DNA of 64,000 nt from contig NZ_JOFH01000010.1 in the NCBI RefSeq assembly GCF_000721235.1, forward strand, positions 124,001 through 188,000, read 5' to 3'. This DNA is from Streptomyces olivaceus. GTDB lineage: Bacteria; Actinomycetota; Actinomycetes; Streptomycetales; Streptomycetaceae. Under the pieces are notes generated by a model, which was not told the DNA's origin, ran no database searches, and saw nothing but the letters and a program-made list of their open reading frames with translations. The translations under genes and the position numbers were made by a program. Below are positions 15,634-24,245 of this stretch, in pieces (position 1 is the first letter of the stretch; each line of letters opens with the position of its first letter).

Positions 15634-16937
15634 GTGCCGTCGACCACTCGCTGGTCAAGCGGTTCCGGCAGGACGCCGGTGACCGCATCTCCGAGCAGCG
15701 CCGCCAGGACCAGGTCGCCGGTGTCACACCGATGTCGACCGAGGACGAACGGCACTACGCCCGTGCCGTCATCGCGCAGATACTGGAGGAGTACGCCCGC
15801 GCCGAGATCAACGCCGGGCGTACGCCGCTGGACGCGGAGACGGAGGAGGCGTACGCCGCCGCCGTGCACGCCGCGCTGTTCGGCGTCGGGCGGCTGCAGC
15901 CGCTCCTCGACGACCCCGAGGTCGAGAACATCGACATCAACGGCTGCGACCACGTCTTCGTCGGGTACGCCGACGGGCGTGAGACGCGCGGTGAGCCGGT
16001 CGCCGAGACCGACGAGGAGCTCATCGAGCTGATCCAGATCCTCGGCGCCTACTCGGGCCTCTCCTCACGCCCCTTCGACTCCGCCAACCCCCAGCTCGAC
16101 CTCAGGCTGCCGGACGGTTCGCGTCTGTCGGCGGTCATGGACGTCACCCGGCGCCCCGCGCTCTCCATCCGCCGCGCCCGCCTGGGCAAGGTCTTCATCT
16201 CCGACCTCGTCGGCAACGGCACCCTCACCCCCGAGCTGGGCCACTTCCTGGCCTGCGCGGTCCGGGCCCGCAAGAACGTCATGATCGCCGGTGCCACCAA
16301 CGCCGGCAAGACGACGCTGCTGCGCGCCCTCGCCAACGAGATCCCGCCGGGCGAGCGGCTGATCACGGTCGAGCGGGCGCTGGAGCTCGGGCTCGACACC
16401 TTCCCCGAACTCCACCCCAACGTCGTGGCGTTCGAGGAGCGGCTGCCCAACTCCGAGGGCCAGGGCACCATCAGCATGGCGGAACTGGTCCGCCGTTCCC
16501 TCCGTATGAACCCCTCCCGCGTCATCGTCGGCGAGGTCCTCGGCGACGAGATCGTGACCATGCTCAACGCGATGTCGCAGGGCAACGACGGCTCGCTCTC
16601 CACGATCCACGCCAACAGCTCGCACGAGGTTTTCAACCGCATCTCCACGTACGCCCTCCAGGCCACGGAGCGGCTGCCGATCGAGGCCAGCCAGATGTTG
16701 GTGGCCGGCGCCGTGAACTTCGTCGTCTTCGTGCAGCGGCGCAACGACTTCCAGAGCGGCGGCCGCCTCCAGCGCATGGTCACCTCGGTCCGCGAGGTCA
16801 ACGGCGTCGACGGCCGCGTGCTGTCCAGCGAGGTCTTCGCCGAGACGCCCGACGGCCAGGTCGTGCCGCACGCCCCCATCGCCTGCCTGGAGGAACTCAT
16901 CGCCTACGGCTACCGGCCCAACGGAACCTGGGGGTGA
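15630..16937 (+). CDS. tadA: Tad pilus assembly ATPase TadA/CpaF
   Basis: The ATG at 15630 overlaps the TadZ stop by 4 bp, giving 435 residues; the open frame upstream is a shadow. This is a secretion ATPase of the VirB11/CpaF class. It shows a Walker A GATNAGKTT at residues 221-229, an Asp/His-box region (ITVERALELGL), a Walker B-like RVIVGEVLGDEIVTML near 297 and SLSTIHANSS. The N-terminal half includes the YAAAVHAALFGVGRLQPLLD segment typical of the family. It powers Flp pilus assembly on the cytoplasmic face, together with TadB and TadC. Length and motifs are all standard. Confidence 0.93.
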   Translation: MSAVDHSLVKRFRQDAGDRISEQRRQDQVAGVTPMSTEDERHYARAVIAQILEEYARAEINAGRTPLDAETEEAYAAAVHAALFGVGRLQPLLDDPEVENIDINGCDHVFVGYADGRETRGEPVAETDEELIELIQILGAYSGLSSRPFDSANPQLDLRLPDGSRLSAVMDVTRRPALSIRRARLGKVFISDLVGNGTLTPELGHFLACAVRARKNVMIAGATNAGKTTLLRALANEIPPGERLITVERALELGLDTFPELHPNVVAFEERLPNSEGQGTISMAELVRRSLRMNPSRVIVGEVLGDEIVTMLNAMSQGNDGSLSTIHANSSHEVFNRISTYALQATERLPIEASQMLVAGAVNFVVFVQRRNDFQSGGRLQRMVTSVREVNGVDGRVLSSEVFAETPDGQVVPHAPIACLEELIAYGYRPNGTWG

Positions 16938-18010
16938 GGGACGTGACGACGCAGACCACGCACGTGCCGCTCGCGGCGCTGGACTCGCTCGGCTCCATGG
17001 GGGGCCTGTTCTCCACCACGGTTCTGTACGCCCTCGGCTGCGGTGTCGCCGTCGGCGGCGGCCTCGCCCTGCTCCTGGTCGCCGTACGCGGACTGCCCGC
17101 CAAGCCCGAGCACGAGAAGCGGCAGACGAGCGAGCGCGTCAACGAGCTGATCCGCTGGGCGGGCCGGCGCGGTTCCGCCGCCGCCATCGTCGGGCTCGTC
17201 GTCCTGCTCCTGACCCGCTGGGCGGTGCTCGGCATCGCGGCCGGCGTCCTCGTTTTCTTCTGGGACCGCCTCTTCGGCGGAGCCTCCGAGGAGCGCGCCG
17301 CCATGAAGCGGGTGGAGGCCCTCGCCTCCTGGACGGAGTCCCTGCGCGACACCATCGCGGGCGCGGTCGGCCTGGAGCAGGCCATCCCCGCCTCGGCCCG
17401 CGCCGCCGCCCCGGTGCTGCGCCCGCACCTGGACGCCCTGGTCGACCGGCTGCGCTCGCGCACGCCGCTGCCCGAGGCGCTCCAGCACCTCGCCGACGAG
17501 ATCGACGACGCGTCCGCCGACATCATCGTCGCCGCGCTCATCCTCAACGCCCGGCTGCGCGGCCCCGGTCTGCGCCAGGTGCTGGGCGCGCTCGCCAAGT
17601 CGGCGCGCGAGGAGGTCGACATGCGCCAGCGCGTGATGGCGCAGCGCGCCTCGACGCGCCGGTCCGTGCAGATCGTCGTGGCGGTGTCGGTGCTGTTCGT
17701 CCTCGGCCTGTCCATCTTCAACCGCGACTTCGTCGAGCCGTACGGCTCACCCGTCGGCCAGCTCGTCCTGGCCTGCGTCTGCGGGCTGTTCGCGCTCGGC
17801 TTCTGGTGGCTCCGCAAGCTGTCCACCATCGAGACGCCGGAGCGCTTCCTGGTCCGGGACGGCACCGACGTCCAGTTCGTGCGCCCGCGTACGCCGGGGC
17901 AGGCGGCCGGCCCGGGGGGCGTCTCCGGTCACCCGGGTCAGCCCGTACAGCGCCTGCCGCAACCGTCCCAGCAGCCGCCGGCGTCTGGGAACGAGGGGGT
18001 ACGTCGATGA
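16934..18010 (+). CDS. tadB: Tad pilus inner-membrane protein TadB
   Basis: The GTG at 16934 overlaps the TadA stop; another GTG at 16943 is possible. The product is 358 residues. Hydrophobic segments lie near 25-50 and 75-100, with two more near 240-300. Between them is the helical T2SSF core (SWTESLRDTIAGAVGLEQAI, then a long amphipathic stretch with QRVMAQRASTRRS). A Pro/Gln-rich tail ends the protein. With TadC it forms the membrane platform on which the ATPase acts. The next gene overlaps by 4 bp, so tadABC are translationally coupled. Confidence 0.88.
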   Translation: MRDVTTQTTHVPLAALDSLGSMGGLFSTTVLYALGCGVAVGGGLALLLVAVRGLPAKPEHEKRQTSERVNELIRWAGRRGSAAAIVGLVVLLLTRWAVLGIAAGVLVFFWDRLFGGASEERAAMKRVEALASWTESLRDTIAGAVGLEQAIPASARAAAPVLRPHLDALVDRLRSRTPLPEALQHLADEIDDASADIIVAALILNARLRGPGLRQVLGALAKSAREEVDMRQRVMAQRASTRRSVQIVVAVSVLFVLGLSIFNRDFVEPYGSPVGQLVLACVCGLFALGFWWLRKLSTIETPERFLVRDGTDVQFVRPRTPGQAAGPGGVSGHPGQPVQRLPQPSQQPPASGNEGVRR

Positions 18011-18927
18011 ACCTGACCATGCCGGTCCTGGTGGGCGCCGTCATCGGCCTGGGCATCTACGCCCTGGTCCGCGCCCTGATGCCGAGCAGACGCAGCTCCA
18101 TCCAGCAGGTCGCCCGCATCGACGCGATGCGGGCGCGCGGGGCGGCGTACGAGTCGTCGCGGGTGGCGCAGGACGCCGGCCGCCTCGGTTCGCTGCGCGC
18201 CCAGGTCGGCGCGCGCGTCGCCGAGCTGTACCTGCAGCAGGGCTGGGAGCAGCGCTCGCTGCGCGCGGACCTCGCGGTGCTGGACCGCAGCTGGGAGAAG
18301 TTCCTGGCGACGAAGGCGCTCCTTGCGGTGGGCGGGCTGTTCTTCGGCCCGTTCCTGTTCGCGATCGTATGGCAGCTGGGCTTCGGCGACAGCCCGATCA
18401 TCCCGGTCTGGCTGGCCCTGCTCTGCGCCGCGCTGTTCTTCTTCCTCCCCGACCTGGAGGTACGCCGGGACGCCGCCGACAAGCGCCGCGACCTGCGGCG
18501 CGTCATCGGGGCGTACCTGGACCTGGTCTCCATGAGCCTGGCCGGCGGCCGCGGTCTGCCCGAGGCCCTGATGGCGGCGGCGGAGGTGTCGGACGGCTGG
18601 GCCACCCACCGCATCCGCAACGCCCTGGCCGACGCGCGCATCACCGGCACCAGCCAGTGGCAGGCGCTCGGGCAGCTCGGTGAGGAACTGGGCGTGGAGG
18701 AACTCAAGGACCTCTCCGCCTCGCTCGCCCTGGTGGCGGACGACGGCGCCAAGGTCCGCGAGTCGCTCGCCTCCCGCGCCGAGACCATGCGCCACCGCGA
18801 ACTGGCCGACATCGAGGGCAGCGCGGGGGAGAAGTCGCAGTCGATGCTCGTGGCGCAGCTCCTGCTGTGCGCCGGATTCCTGGTGTTCCTGATCTACCCG
18901 GCGGCGATGCGGGTGTTCCAGGTGTGA
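18007..18927 (+). CDS. tadC: Tad pilus inner-membrane protein TadC
   Basis: The ATG at 18007 (overlap ATGA) gives 306 residues. The N-terminal helix MPVLVGAVIGLGIYALVRAL, a central pair of helices around 100-150 and a C-terminal helix (LVAQLLLCAGFLVFLIYPAA) frame a T2SSF domain with DLVSMSLAGGRGLPEALMAA. It is the partner of TadB. A 115-bp gap separates it from the pilin gene, allowing a separate pilin promoter or processing site. The frame open further upstream is spurious. Confidence 0.88.
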   Translation: MNLTMPVLVGAVIGLGIYALVRALMPSRRSSIQQVARIDAMRARGAAYESSRVAQDAGRLGSLRAQVGARVAELYLQQGWEQRSLRADLAVLDRSWEKFLATKALLAVGGLFFGPFLFAIVWQLGFGDSPIIPVWLALLCAALFFFLPDLEVRRDAADKRRDLRRVIGAYLDLVSMSLAGGRGLPEALMAAAEVSDGWATHRIRNALADARITGTSQWQALGQLGEELGVEELKDLSASLALVADDGAKVRESLASRAETMRHRELADIEGSAGEKSQSMLVAQLLLCAGFLVFLIYPAAMRVFQV

Positions 18928-19042
18928 CGCGGCTTCCCGCGCTGTCCGCGCTTCGCTCCATTCGGTTAGCAGATCCGAGCCGCTCCACTCCCAGAACTTG
19001 CACGATTCGCCCCACAACTGACACGAGAGGACAGAACCCGCC

Positions 19043-19303
19043 ATGAACGGACGGAACTTCCGCACCGGCACCACGGGCATCGTGCCCGTCGACTTCCTGA
19101 TCACCTTCCTGCGGGCCCGCGTGGACCGCGCCCGCTCCGGCGAACTGGACCGCGGCGCCTCCGCGGTCGAGTGGGTCATCATCTCCGCGGTCGTCGTCGC
19201 GATCGTCGGCGTCGTGGCCGCCATCATCAACGCCGCGCTCAGCGACGGTGCCAACAAGGTCGGCGACTGCATCAAGGGCGCGGACGCGGGCAAGACCTGC
19301 TGA
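19043..19303 (+). CDS. Flp-type pilin
   Basis: This 86-residue protein has a basic leader, then the prepilin cleavage region G|ASAVEWVIISAVVVA with Glu at +5 and a hydrophobic helix. The short tail carries two Cys (GDCIKGADAGKTC). This is the pattern of Flp/Tad major pilins, although the leader of about 39 residues is longer than in Gram-negative Flp. The peptidase at 38987-39742 should process it. The ATG at 19043 has a GAGAGGA site. The C-terminal Cys pair may form a disulfide loop. It is likely the pilus subunit. Confidence 0.82.
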   Translation: MNGRNFRTGTTGIVPVDFLITFLRARVDRARSGELDRGASAVEWVIISAVVVAIVGVVAAIINAALSDGANKVGDCIKGADAGKTC

Positions 19304-19344
19304 CCAGCCGCGACACGCGAAACGGGGCTGACGGGGACGATGAC

Positions 19345-19842
19345 GTGAGGGAACCGACGGGGACGGGGATGCCGGCCGCTGTGCGCGGCGTCCTCGGACG
19401 GGTGCGCCGAAGAGTGGACGCGGCACGCGAGGCGGCGGCCACCCGCGGCGACGACTCCGGCATGACCGCGATCGAGTTCGTGCTGCTCACGCCGGTCCTG
19501 TTCTTCATGATCTTCGCAACGGTGCAGTTCGGTCTGTACTTCTTCGCCGACCACGTGGCCCAGGCCGCGGCCCAGGCGGGCGCACGCAAGGCCCGCGCGA
19601 CGGCCGACGCCCAGCCCGGCGGCTGGCGGGGCGAGGCCAACGACGTGGTCGACAGCTACATCCGCCAGCTCGGCCCGCAGCTGGTCCTGTCCCCGGACGT
19701 GAAGACGCTCCAGCCGCAGCAGGACACGGTCGGCGTCGAGATCACGGCCCGGATCCCGACGGTCTTCCCGGGCCTGGACCTCACGGTGCACGCCCAGTCG
19801 ATGGGCCCCGTGGAGCGCTTCGTGCCGGAGGGGCAGAACTAG
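19345..19842 (+). CDS. TadE-like pseudopilin 1
   Basis: I start at GTG 19345 (165 residues); ATG 19369 is an alternative, both having G-rich ribosome sites. The leader ends in G|MTAIEFVLLTPVLFF with Glu at +5, then a single hydrophobic helix, followed by a TadE-like domain with AAAQAGARKARATAD. It would be a minor pilin processed by the same prepilin peptidase as the Flp pilin. Its stop TAG is directly followed by the ATG of the next gene. The part of the open frame upstream is a shadow of the pilin gene. Confidence 0.8.
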   Translation: MREPTGTGMPAAVRGVLGRVRRRVDAAREAAATRGDDSGMTAIEFVLLTPVLFFMIFATVQFGLYFFADHVAQAAAQAGARKARATADAQPGGWRGEANDVVDSYIRQLGPQLVLSPDVKTLQPQQDTVGVEITARIPTVFPGLDLTVHAQSMGPVERFVPEGQN

Positions 19843-20274
19843 ATGAACGCAGCCCCTGCCGACCGGCGTCGGCGGCGCACCGGTGACGACGCGGGCCTGT
19901 CCACCATCGAGGTGGTCATCCTGGCCCCCGTGATGATCCTCTTCATCCTCGTCCTGGTGGCCTTCGGCCAACTCGTCGACGGCCGCGGCGCACTCGACGG
20001 CGCGGCCAGGGACGCGGCACGCGCGGGCTCGATCCAGAAGAACCACGGCACGGCGATCGCGGAGGCGCGGAGGGCCGCGGAGGCCGACCTCACGGACGTC
20101 TGCTCCGGCCCGGTCTCGGTCGTCCAGAAGAGCGCCGGCTTCGAACCGGACACCCTCTTCACCGTCGAGGTGAGCTGCGAGGTGCGCGGCCTGGCCACGA
20201 TCGGCCTCGACATCCCCACCACCCTGTCGGCGACCTTCAGCTCCCCGCTGGACCCGTACCGGAGGACGGCGTGA
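19843..20274 (+). CDS. TadE-like pseudopilin 2
   Basis: The product is 143 residues. A short Arg-rich leader ends in G|LSTIEVVILAPVMIL (Glu at +5), then one hydrophobic helix and a TadE-like body with DGAARDAARAGS and two Cys (LTDVCSGP and VEVSCEVRG). It has the same layout as the preceding gene, with no gap between them, and overlaps the following gene's start by 4 bp. It is likely a minor pilin or TadF-type protein. Confidence 0.8.
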   Translation: MNAAPADRRRRRTGDDAGLSTIEVVILAPVMILFILVLVAFGQLVDGRGALDGAARDAARAGSIQKNHGTAIAEARRAAEADLTDVCSGPVSVVQKSAGFEPDTLFTVEVSCEVRGLATIGLDIPTTLSATFSSPLDPYRRTA

Positions 20275-20786
20275 GAACCCCCGTACCCGTCGAGAGAACG
20301 GTCGTGGCCGACGTACGGAGGCTCGTACCCGAGTGGTGCGCGCGCCCGCTCGCCCGCCGGCGCGCGCACCTGGACGACCGCGGCTCGGGCGCCGGCGCGG
20401 TCATCATCTTCGCCCTGGTCTTCCTCTCCCTCTCGGCCTTCGTCATCGACGGCGGCATGTCCATCTCCAAGCGCGAGCGCGCCGCGGACATCGCCGAACA
20501 GGCCGCCCGCTACGCCGCCCAGGACATAGACCGCGAGGCCCTCTACGACGACGTGGGCGGCCCCGCCCCCATCAACTACGAGAACTGCGACGCCCGGGTC
20601 AAGGCCTTCGCCGCCGAGATGGACATGACCGGCGCGGACATCGCCGCGACCCACTGCGTCGCGGCCGACGCGGCCCAGGTGGAGGTCGAGGTCCAGCTCA
20701 CGTACTCCCCGGTCTTCACCGGCATGTTCTACGGCGGCGACGTGGTCGTCCACGGCCAGGCGCTGGCGGAGAACGAGGTGGGCTGA
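20271..20786 (+). CDS. TadG-like pilus protein
   Basis: The GTG at 20271 overlaps the previous stop by 4 bp, giving 171 residues. A long basic N-terminus leads to DRGSGAGAVIIFALVFLSLSAFVIDGG, a pilus-type membrane helix lacking Glu+5, then ERAADIAEQAARYAAQDID. This is the signature region of Tad/TadG-type putative Flp-associated proteins. Two Cys lie in the outside domain. It closes the tad cluster, and the next gene, a lipoprotein, starts 57 bp later. Confidence 0.78.
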   Translation: MRTPVPVERTVVADVRRLVPEWCARPLARRRAHLDDRGSGAGAVIIFALVFLSLSAFVIDGGMSISKRERAADIAEQAARYAAQDIDREALYDDVGGPAPINYENCDARVKAFAAEMDMTGADIAATHCVAADAAQVEVEVQLTYSPVFTGMFYGGDVVVHGQALAENEVG

Positions 20787-20843
20787 CCGACCGCTGGCCA
20801 CCCCTTCTCCGTACCTCTCTAACCAAAGGAGGCAACACCCCTC

Positions 20844-21509
20844 ATGCGCACCCGCACCCGTACCGGCACGACCACCACCGTGGCCGCCGCCCTGACGACT
20901 GCGGTGGCCCTGCTGCTCTCAGGCTGCGGCGGCTCCGACTCCGACGACTCGGGCAAGGATCAGATCGCCGGCGCGGACACGGGGGCTTCAACGTCTGCAC
21001 CTTCGACGCCTAGCAAGGACACGGTCGAGCGACCTGAGATCAAGCTACCCGAGGACATCGAGAACGTGTTCGAGGGCAGTCCGACCGGCGATGCGAAGAA
21101 GGACGCCGTTCTGGCGGACAACGAAAGGCGCGTCAATTCGATCGATGAGGCGATCGTCGTCGATGCGGAGAAGCACCCGGCGCTGGAGTTCTACTCCAAG
21201 GGGGACGCCCTCGCATCGGCCGCGACGTACATCAAGTCCTTCTACGACAACGACCGCAGCTTTACCGGCAAGACCCGCTACTACGACCGCGAGGTCACGT
21301 TGGCGAAGGACGGGTCGGCGACGGTCACCTACTGCGTGGATGGGACGGACACCTACCCCAAGGACCGCAAGACCGGCAAGGCGGACCGCTCGGTCAAGGC
21401 GTCCCCCAGCGACTACGTGTTCTACAACTCCCGCCTGGAGAAGAGTGCCGAAGGCGTGTGGCAGACCACGAGCGTGTCCTCGACCAAGGCGGCGAAGAGG
21501 TGCATGTGA
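20844..21509 (+). CDS. Lipoprotein, type L copy 2
   Basis: This 221-residue precursor has a Thr/Arg-rich signal peptide and lipobox ALLLSGC, with Cys at about residue 30. An Asp/Ser-rich linker follows and then a domain with FYSKGDALASAATYIKSFY and ATVTYCVDGTDTYPKDRKTGK. The ending VWQTTSVSSTKAAKRCM has a near-terminal Cys. It is closest in detail to the lipoprotein at 34222-34881. An AAAGGAGG ribosome site precedes the ATG. It opens an eight-gene plus-strand operon (L, S, WXG, large, two PxGW, membrane, PxGW). Confidence 0.78.
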   Translation: MRTRTRTGTTTTVAAALTTAVALLLSGCGGSDSDDSGKDQIAGADTGASTSAPSTPSKDTVERPEIKLPEDIENVFEGSPTGDAKKDAVLADNERRVNSIDEAIVVDAEKHPALEFYSKGDALASAATYIKSFYDNDRSFTGKTRYYDREVTLAKDGSATVTYCVDGTDTYPKDRKTGKADRSVKASPSDYVFYNSRLEKSAEGVWQTTSVSSTKAAKRCM

Positions 21510-22552
21510 TGCGCCCCGCGATCCCGAAGCGTCTGTTCCTCGTCCCCGCCCTTGCCCTCATCCTGAGCGCTGTGCCGTCCGCTGTCGTAGCCGGTGGTGG
21601 CCGTGATGCGGGCGCTGGTACGGAGGGGAACGCCGAAGGTTCCGCCCGCGACGGTGTGATCAGGGCAAAGACCAAGGTCACAACAAGCGTGAACGGCGTC
21701 TCTCGGGGGACAGGCACGCTCACGGCTCAGAACAGCAGCTGGACGCCTCCTGCCTGCTGGTACGAGCCCGCCTTTTCGCCCAAGGAGATCGAGACCACGG
21801 TCAAGGCGTGGCGAAGCATAGACGGCGTGCCGTTCCTCGGCGGCGTCGGGAAGCTGGTCGGCGACTCGCTGGACGCGTACTACAAGGACGGGGAGCCGTA
21901 CGAGGACTACAACGTTGACAAGCAGGGTGAAGGAATGTTCTGGGCGGCGGTGAAGAACCCGAACCGTCACGATGATCCCGAGGCCAATGCCTGCGACAAA
22001 CAGCCGTTCTGGGTGAACGAAGGGGATGTACCGGAGGAGCCGCTCGCTGTGTCTCCGCGGATTCTCGCCGAATACGCCTACGACGAACTCCCCGTGCCCG
22101 GGACCGAGATCGAGATGAAACCGGCCGGTGCGACGAAGGTGAATCTGCCCACCTGGGTCTGGCTGGACAAGGCGACGTTCAAGAAGATCTCGGTGACTGC
22201 CAGTCTCCCCGGCACCGGCCTCTCGGCGACCACCTCCGCCGAACCGGTCTCCCTTCATCTCGACCCGGGCACGGGCGACGCCCGGACGTACCCTGCCTCC
22301 GGCGACTGCGAGATCAACGCCGACGGCAGCATCGGCCAGCCGTACGCGCAGGGCAAGGCCAACGACACCCCGCCCTGCGGAATCACCTACCTGCGCGCCT
22401 CCGGCTCCGACCGGCCGTATGCCATGCAGGCCACCGTCACCTGGCAGATCACCTGGACAAGCACCACGGGCGAGGGCGGCGACCTCCCGGACGGCACGTT
22501 CGGAGTGACACGGGACGTCGCGGTCCAGGAGATCCAGTCGGTGAACCGCTGA
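21509..22552 (+). CDS. Secreted four-cysteine protein, type S copy 2
   Basis: The ATG at 21509 overlaps the lipoprotein's stop; the GTG one codon earlier would give the GTGA overlap seen in copy 1. The 347-residue product has an N-terminal signal peptide (LFLVPALALILSAVPSAVVA). It keeps the family landmarks: WTPPACWYEPAF, DKQGEGMFWAAV, PFWVNEGDVP, PTWVWLDKATF, INADGSIGQPYAQGKA, PPCGITYLR and ending QEIQSVNR. It shares an operon with the WXG pair, which begins 19 bp later. The function is unknown, but constant pairing with an L gene suggests an extracellular complex. Confidence 0.78.
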   Translation: MRPAIPKRLFLVPALALILSAVPSAVVAGGGRDAGAGTEGNAEGSARDGVIRAKTKVTTSVNGVSRGTGTLTAQNSSWTPPACWYEPAFSPKEIETTVKAWRSIDGVPFLGGVGKLVGDSLDAYYKDGEPYEDYNVDKQGEGMFWAAVKNPNRHDDPEANACDKQPFWVNEGDVPEEPLAVSPRILAEYAYDELPVPGTEIEMKPAGATKVNLPTWVWLDKATFKKISVTASLPGTGLSATTSAEPVSLHLDPGTGDARTYPASGDCEINADGSIGQPYAQGKANDTPPCGITYLRASGSDRPYAMQATVTWQITWTSTTGEGGDLPDGTFGVTRDVAVQEIQSVNR

Positions 22553-22570
22553 GAGAAGGGGGAGAAAGCC

Positions 22571-22891
22571 GTGAGCGATCAGCAGGCGGACATCGACCGA
22601 ATAGCCGAGTGCGCGCGGGAGCTGGGCAAGATCCACCGCACGTTCACCAAGGGCGCCGACCCGGCTTCGGGCTTGGGAGTATCCGTACTCGGTAGCGAAA
22701 AGGTGATCGATGCCCTGTCGTCCTTCGGCAGTAACTGGAAGATCCACCGGGAGAAGCTCGCCGAAGAGGTGAACGCGCTGGCCGGGATCACTTCCGCCGC
22801 GGCAGAGGCGTACGAAACGATCGACAGTGAGCTGGCGAAGGCCCTCCGCGAGGTGGATGCCAGGCATGGTGGGAAGCGGGGGAGGAAGTGA
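22571..22891 (+). CDS. Small WXG100-like protein, copy 3
   Basis: This 106-residue helical protein has SSFGSNWKIHREKLAEEV between its two long helices and a basic Gly/Lys-rich tail (KRGRK). The turn has Trp but no exact W-x-G, as in several Streptomyces members. The GTG at 22571 is preceded by AAGGGGGAGAAAG. Its stop overlaps the start of the large WXG gene by 4 bp. It is the presumed partner of that protein. Confidence 0.78.
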   Translation: MSDQQADIDRIAECARELGKIHRTFTKGADPASGLGVSVLGSEKVIDALSSFGSNWKIHREKLAEEVNALAGITSAAAEAYETIDSELAKALREVDARHGGKRGRK

Positions 22892-24225
22892 GCGCCCGCC
22901 CGGCACCACACCGCTGGGAAGTTCTGGGCGAGCCGTCCGATCCGGTGCCGGGTGATCCGTACGAGGTGGCTGCGCTCGGCAAGAAGCTTCGTAAGACGGC
23001 GGAATCGATCCAGAAGCAGGCCGACAGCATCAAAGCACTGTCCAGTGTCGAGAACTGGAAGAGCAAGGCCGCCACAGAGTTTCGCGAGGCGGCTGAGGGT
23101 GCGGAGGGCAGGCTGCGGAAAGCCTTCAAGCGCTATGACGCGGCAGCTGACGCCCTGGGCACCGAAGTCCGCGAAGGTGTGTGCAGCACGGAGTACGCCT
23201 CAGAGTTGCACCGGGCGCAGCAGGCGGCAGACAAGGCGCTTACGGAGGCCGAGGGTGCGGACTCGGACAGACAGAGCGCGGAGAAGGCCCTCGAAGGTGA
23301 CCTCCCGGACAAGGACAAGGGCCGGAAAGAGGACGACAAAGAAGCCGCAGAGGGAGCAGTACGGGCAGCCAAGCGCGCCCTTGAGGGGGCCAAGGCCGTT
23401 CGTGACGGCGCCGCGAGGGCCGCAGCCGAGGCCATCGAGTACGCGATCGACAACGACGGGTTGAAAGACGGCTTCTGGGACAAGTTCAAGGAAGTCGTCA
23501 ACGAAATCTCCAACTGGGCGGGGCAGATAGCTTCATGGCTGGGAGTGGCAGCTCTGTTGCTTTCCTGGGTCCCAATCCTCGGCCAGGTGCTGGCGGTGCT
23601 GGCGACTGTGGTCACGGTGGTCTCCCTGCTCTCCAACATCACCAAACTCGCCATGGGGGAGGGGAGCTGGGCTGACGTGGCGCTCGATGTCGTCGGGCTC
23701 GCGACGGTGGGCGTCGGCCGGGCCGCAGCTCTGGGGGCCAAGGCGGGTATCAACGGGACCAAGGCATTGGCCCACTCCCGGCTGTTCCAGCAGGGTGTCA
23801 AGGCCGCCGCCAAGGCGGGAGCCCGCTACCCGGCCCGTGCGGCGCTTCAGTTCGCCAACAAGAAGGCGCCCGGGGCCGTGCTCGGACCGGGTAAACAGGC
23901 TCTGATCGATGCCATCCCCAAGAAGGGGTGGCCGGGGCTGAAGAACATCAAGGACGGCTTCAGCCCGGCCGGTATGGGCAAGGACTTGGCCGGCGTCCTC
24001 AAGGGAGGCTTCAAGGTCGACGCGCGTTCGCTCGGCGACGCCAACGTCGTCGAAAGTCTCAAGGGGCTGAAGGACCTCGGGAGCGTGGGCCTTCAGAATC
24101 CGGCGATCCGGTCGGCCATGCTGAACACCGCGGGGCAGTCCGCGGTGTGGGCCGGCTCGACGGCCACCAGCATGGCCGCAGGGCCTGGAAACGTCTGGGG
24201 ACACTGGTATGACGACCTCAAGTAG
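22888..24225 (+). CDS. Large WXG-type protein, copy 3
   Basis: The product is 445 residues and starts at a GTG overlapping the WXG100-like stop. The N-terminal PVPGDPYEVAALGKKLRKTA segment and the VENWKSKAATEFREAAEG turn (W-x-S, about residue 52) match the helical WXG region of other copies. Ala/Glu/Lys-rich coiled coils follow to about 190, then a hydrophobic stretch (WLGVAALLLSWVPILGQVLA, about 215-265) and a Gly/Lys-rich C-terminal part with repeated AKAGARYPARAAL-like segments. No toxin fold is recognised. Its neighbours show it is the central component of the operon. Confidence 0.75.
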   Translation: MSARPAPHRWEVLGEPSDPVPGDPYEVAALGKKLRKTAESIQKQADSIKALSSVENWKSKAATEFREAAEGAEGRLRKAFKRYDAAADALGTEVREGVCSTEYASELHRAQQAADKALTEAEGADSDRQSAEKALEGDLPDKDKGRKEDDKEAAEGAVRAAKRALEGAKAVRDGAARAAAEAIEYAIDNDGLKDGFWDKFKEVVNEISNWAGQIASWLGVAALLLSWVPILGQVLAVLATVVTVVSLLSNITKLAMGEGSWADVALDVVGLATVGVGRAAALGAKAGINGTKALAHSRLFQQGVKAAAKAGARYPARAALQFANKKAPGAVLGPGKQALIDAIPKKGWPGLKNIKDGFSPAGMGKDLAGVLKGGFKVDARSLGDANVVESLKGLKDLGSVGLQNPAIRSAMLNTAGQSAVWAGSTATSMAAGPGNVWGHWYDDLK

Positions 24226-24245
24226 ACGACGCCGAAAGTAGTGAC

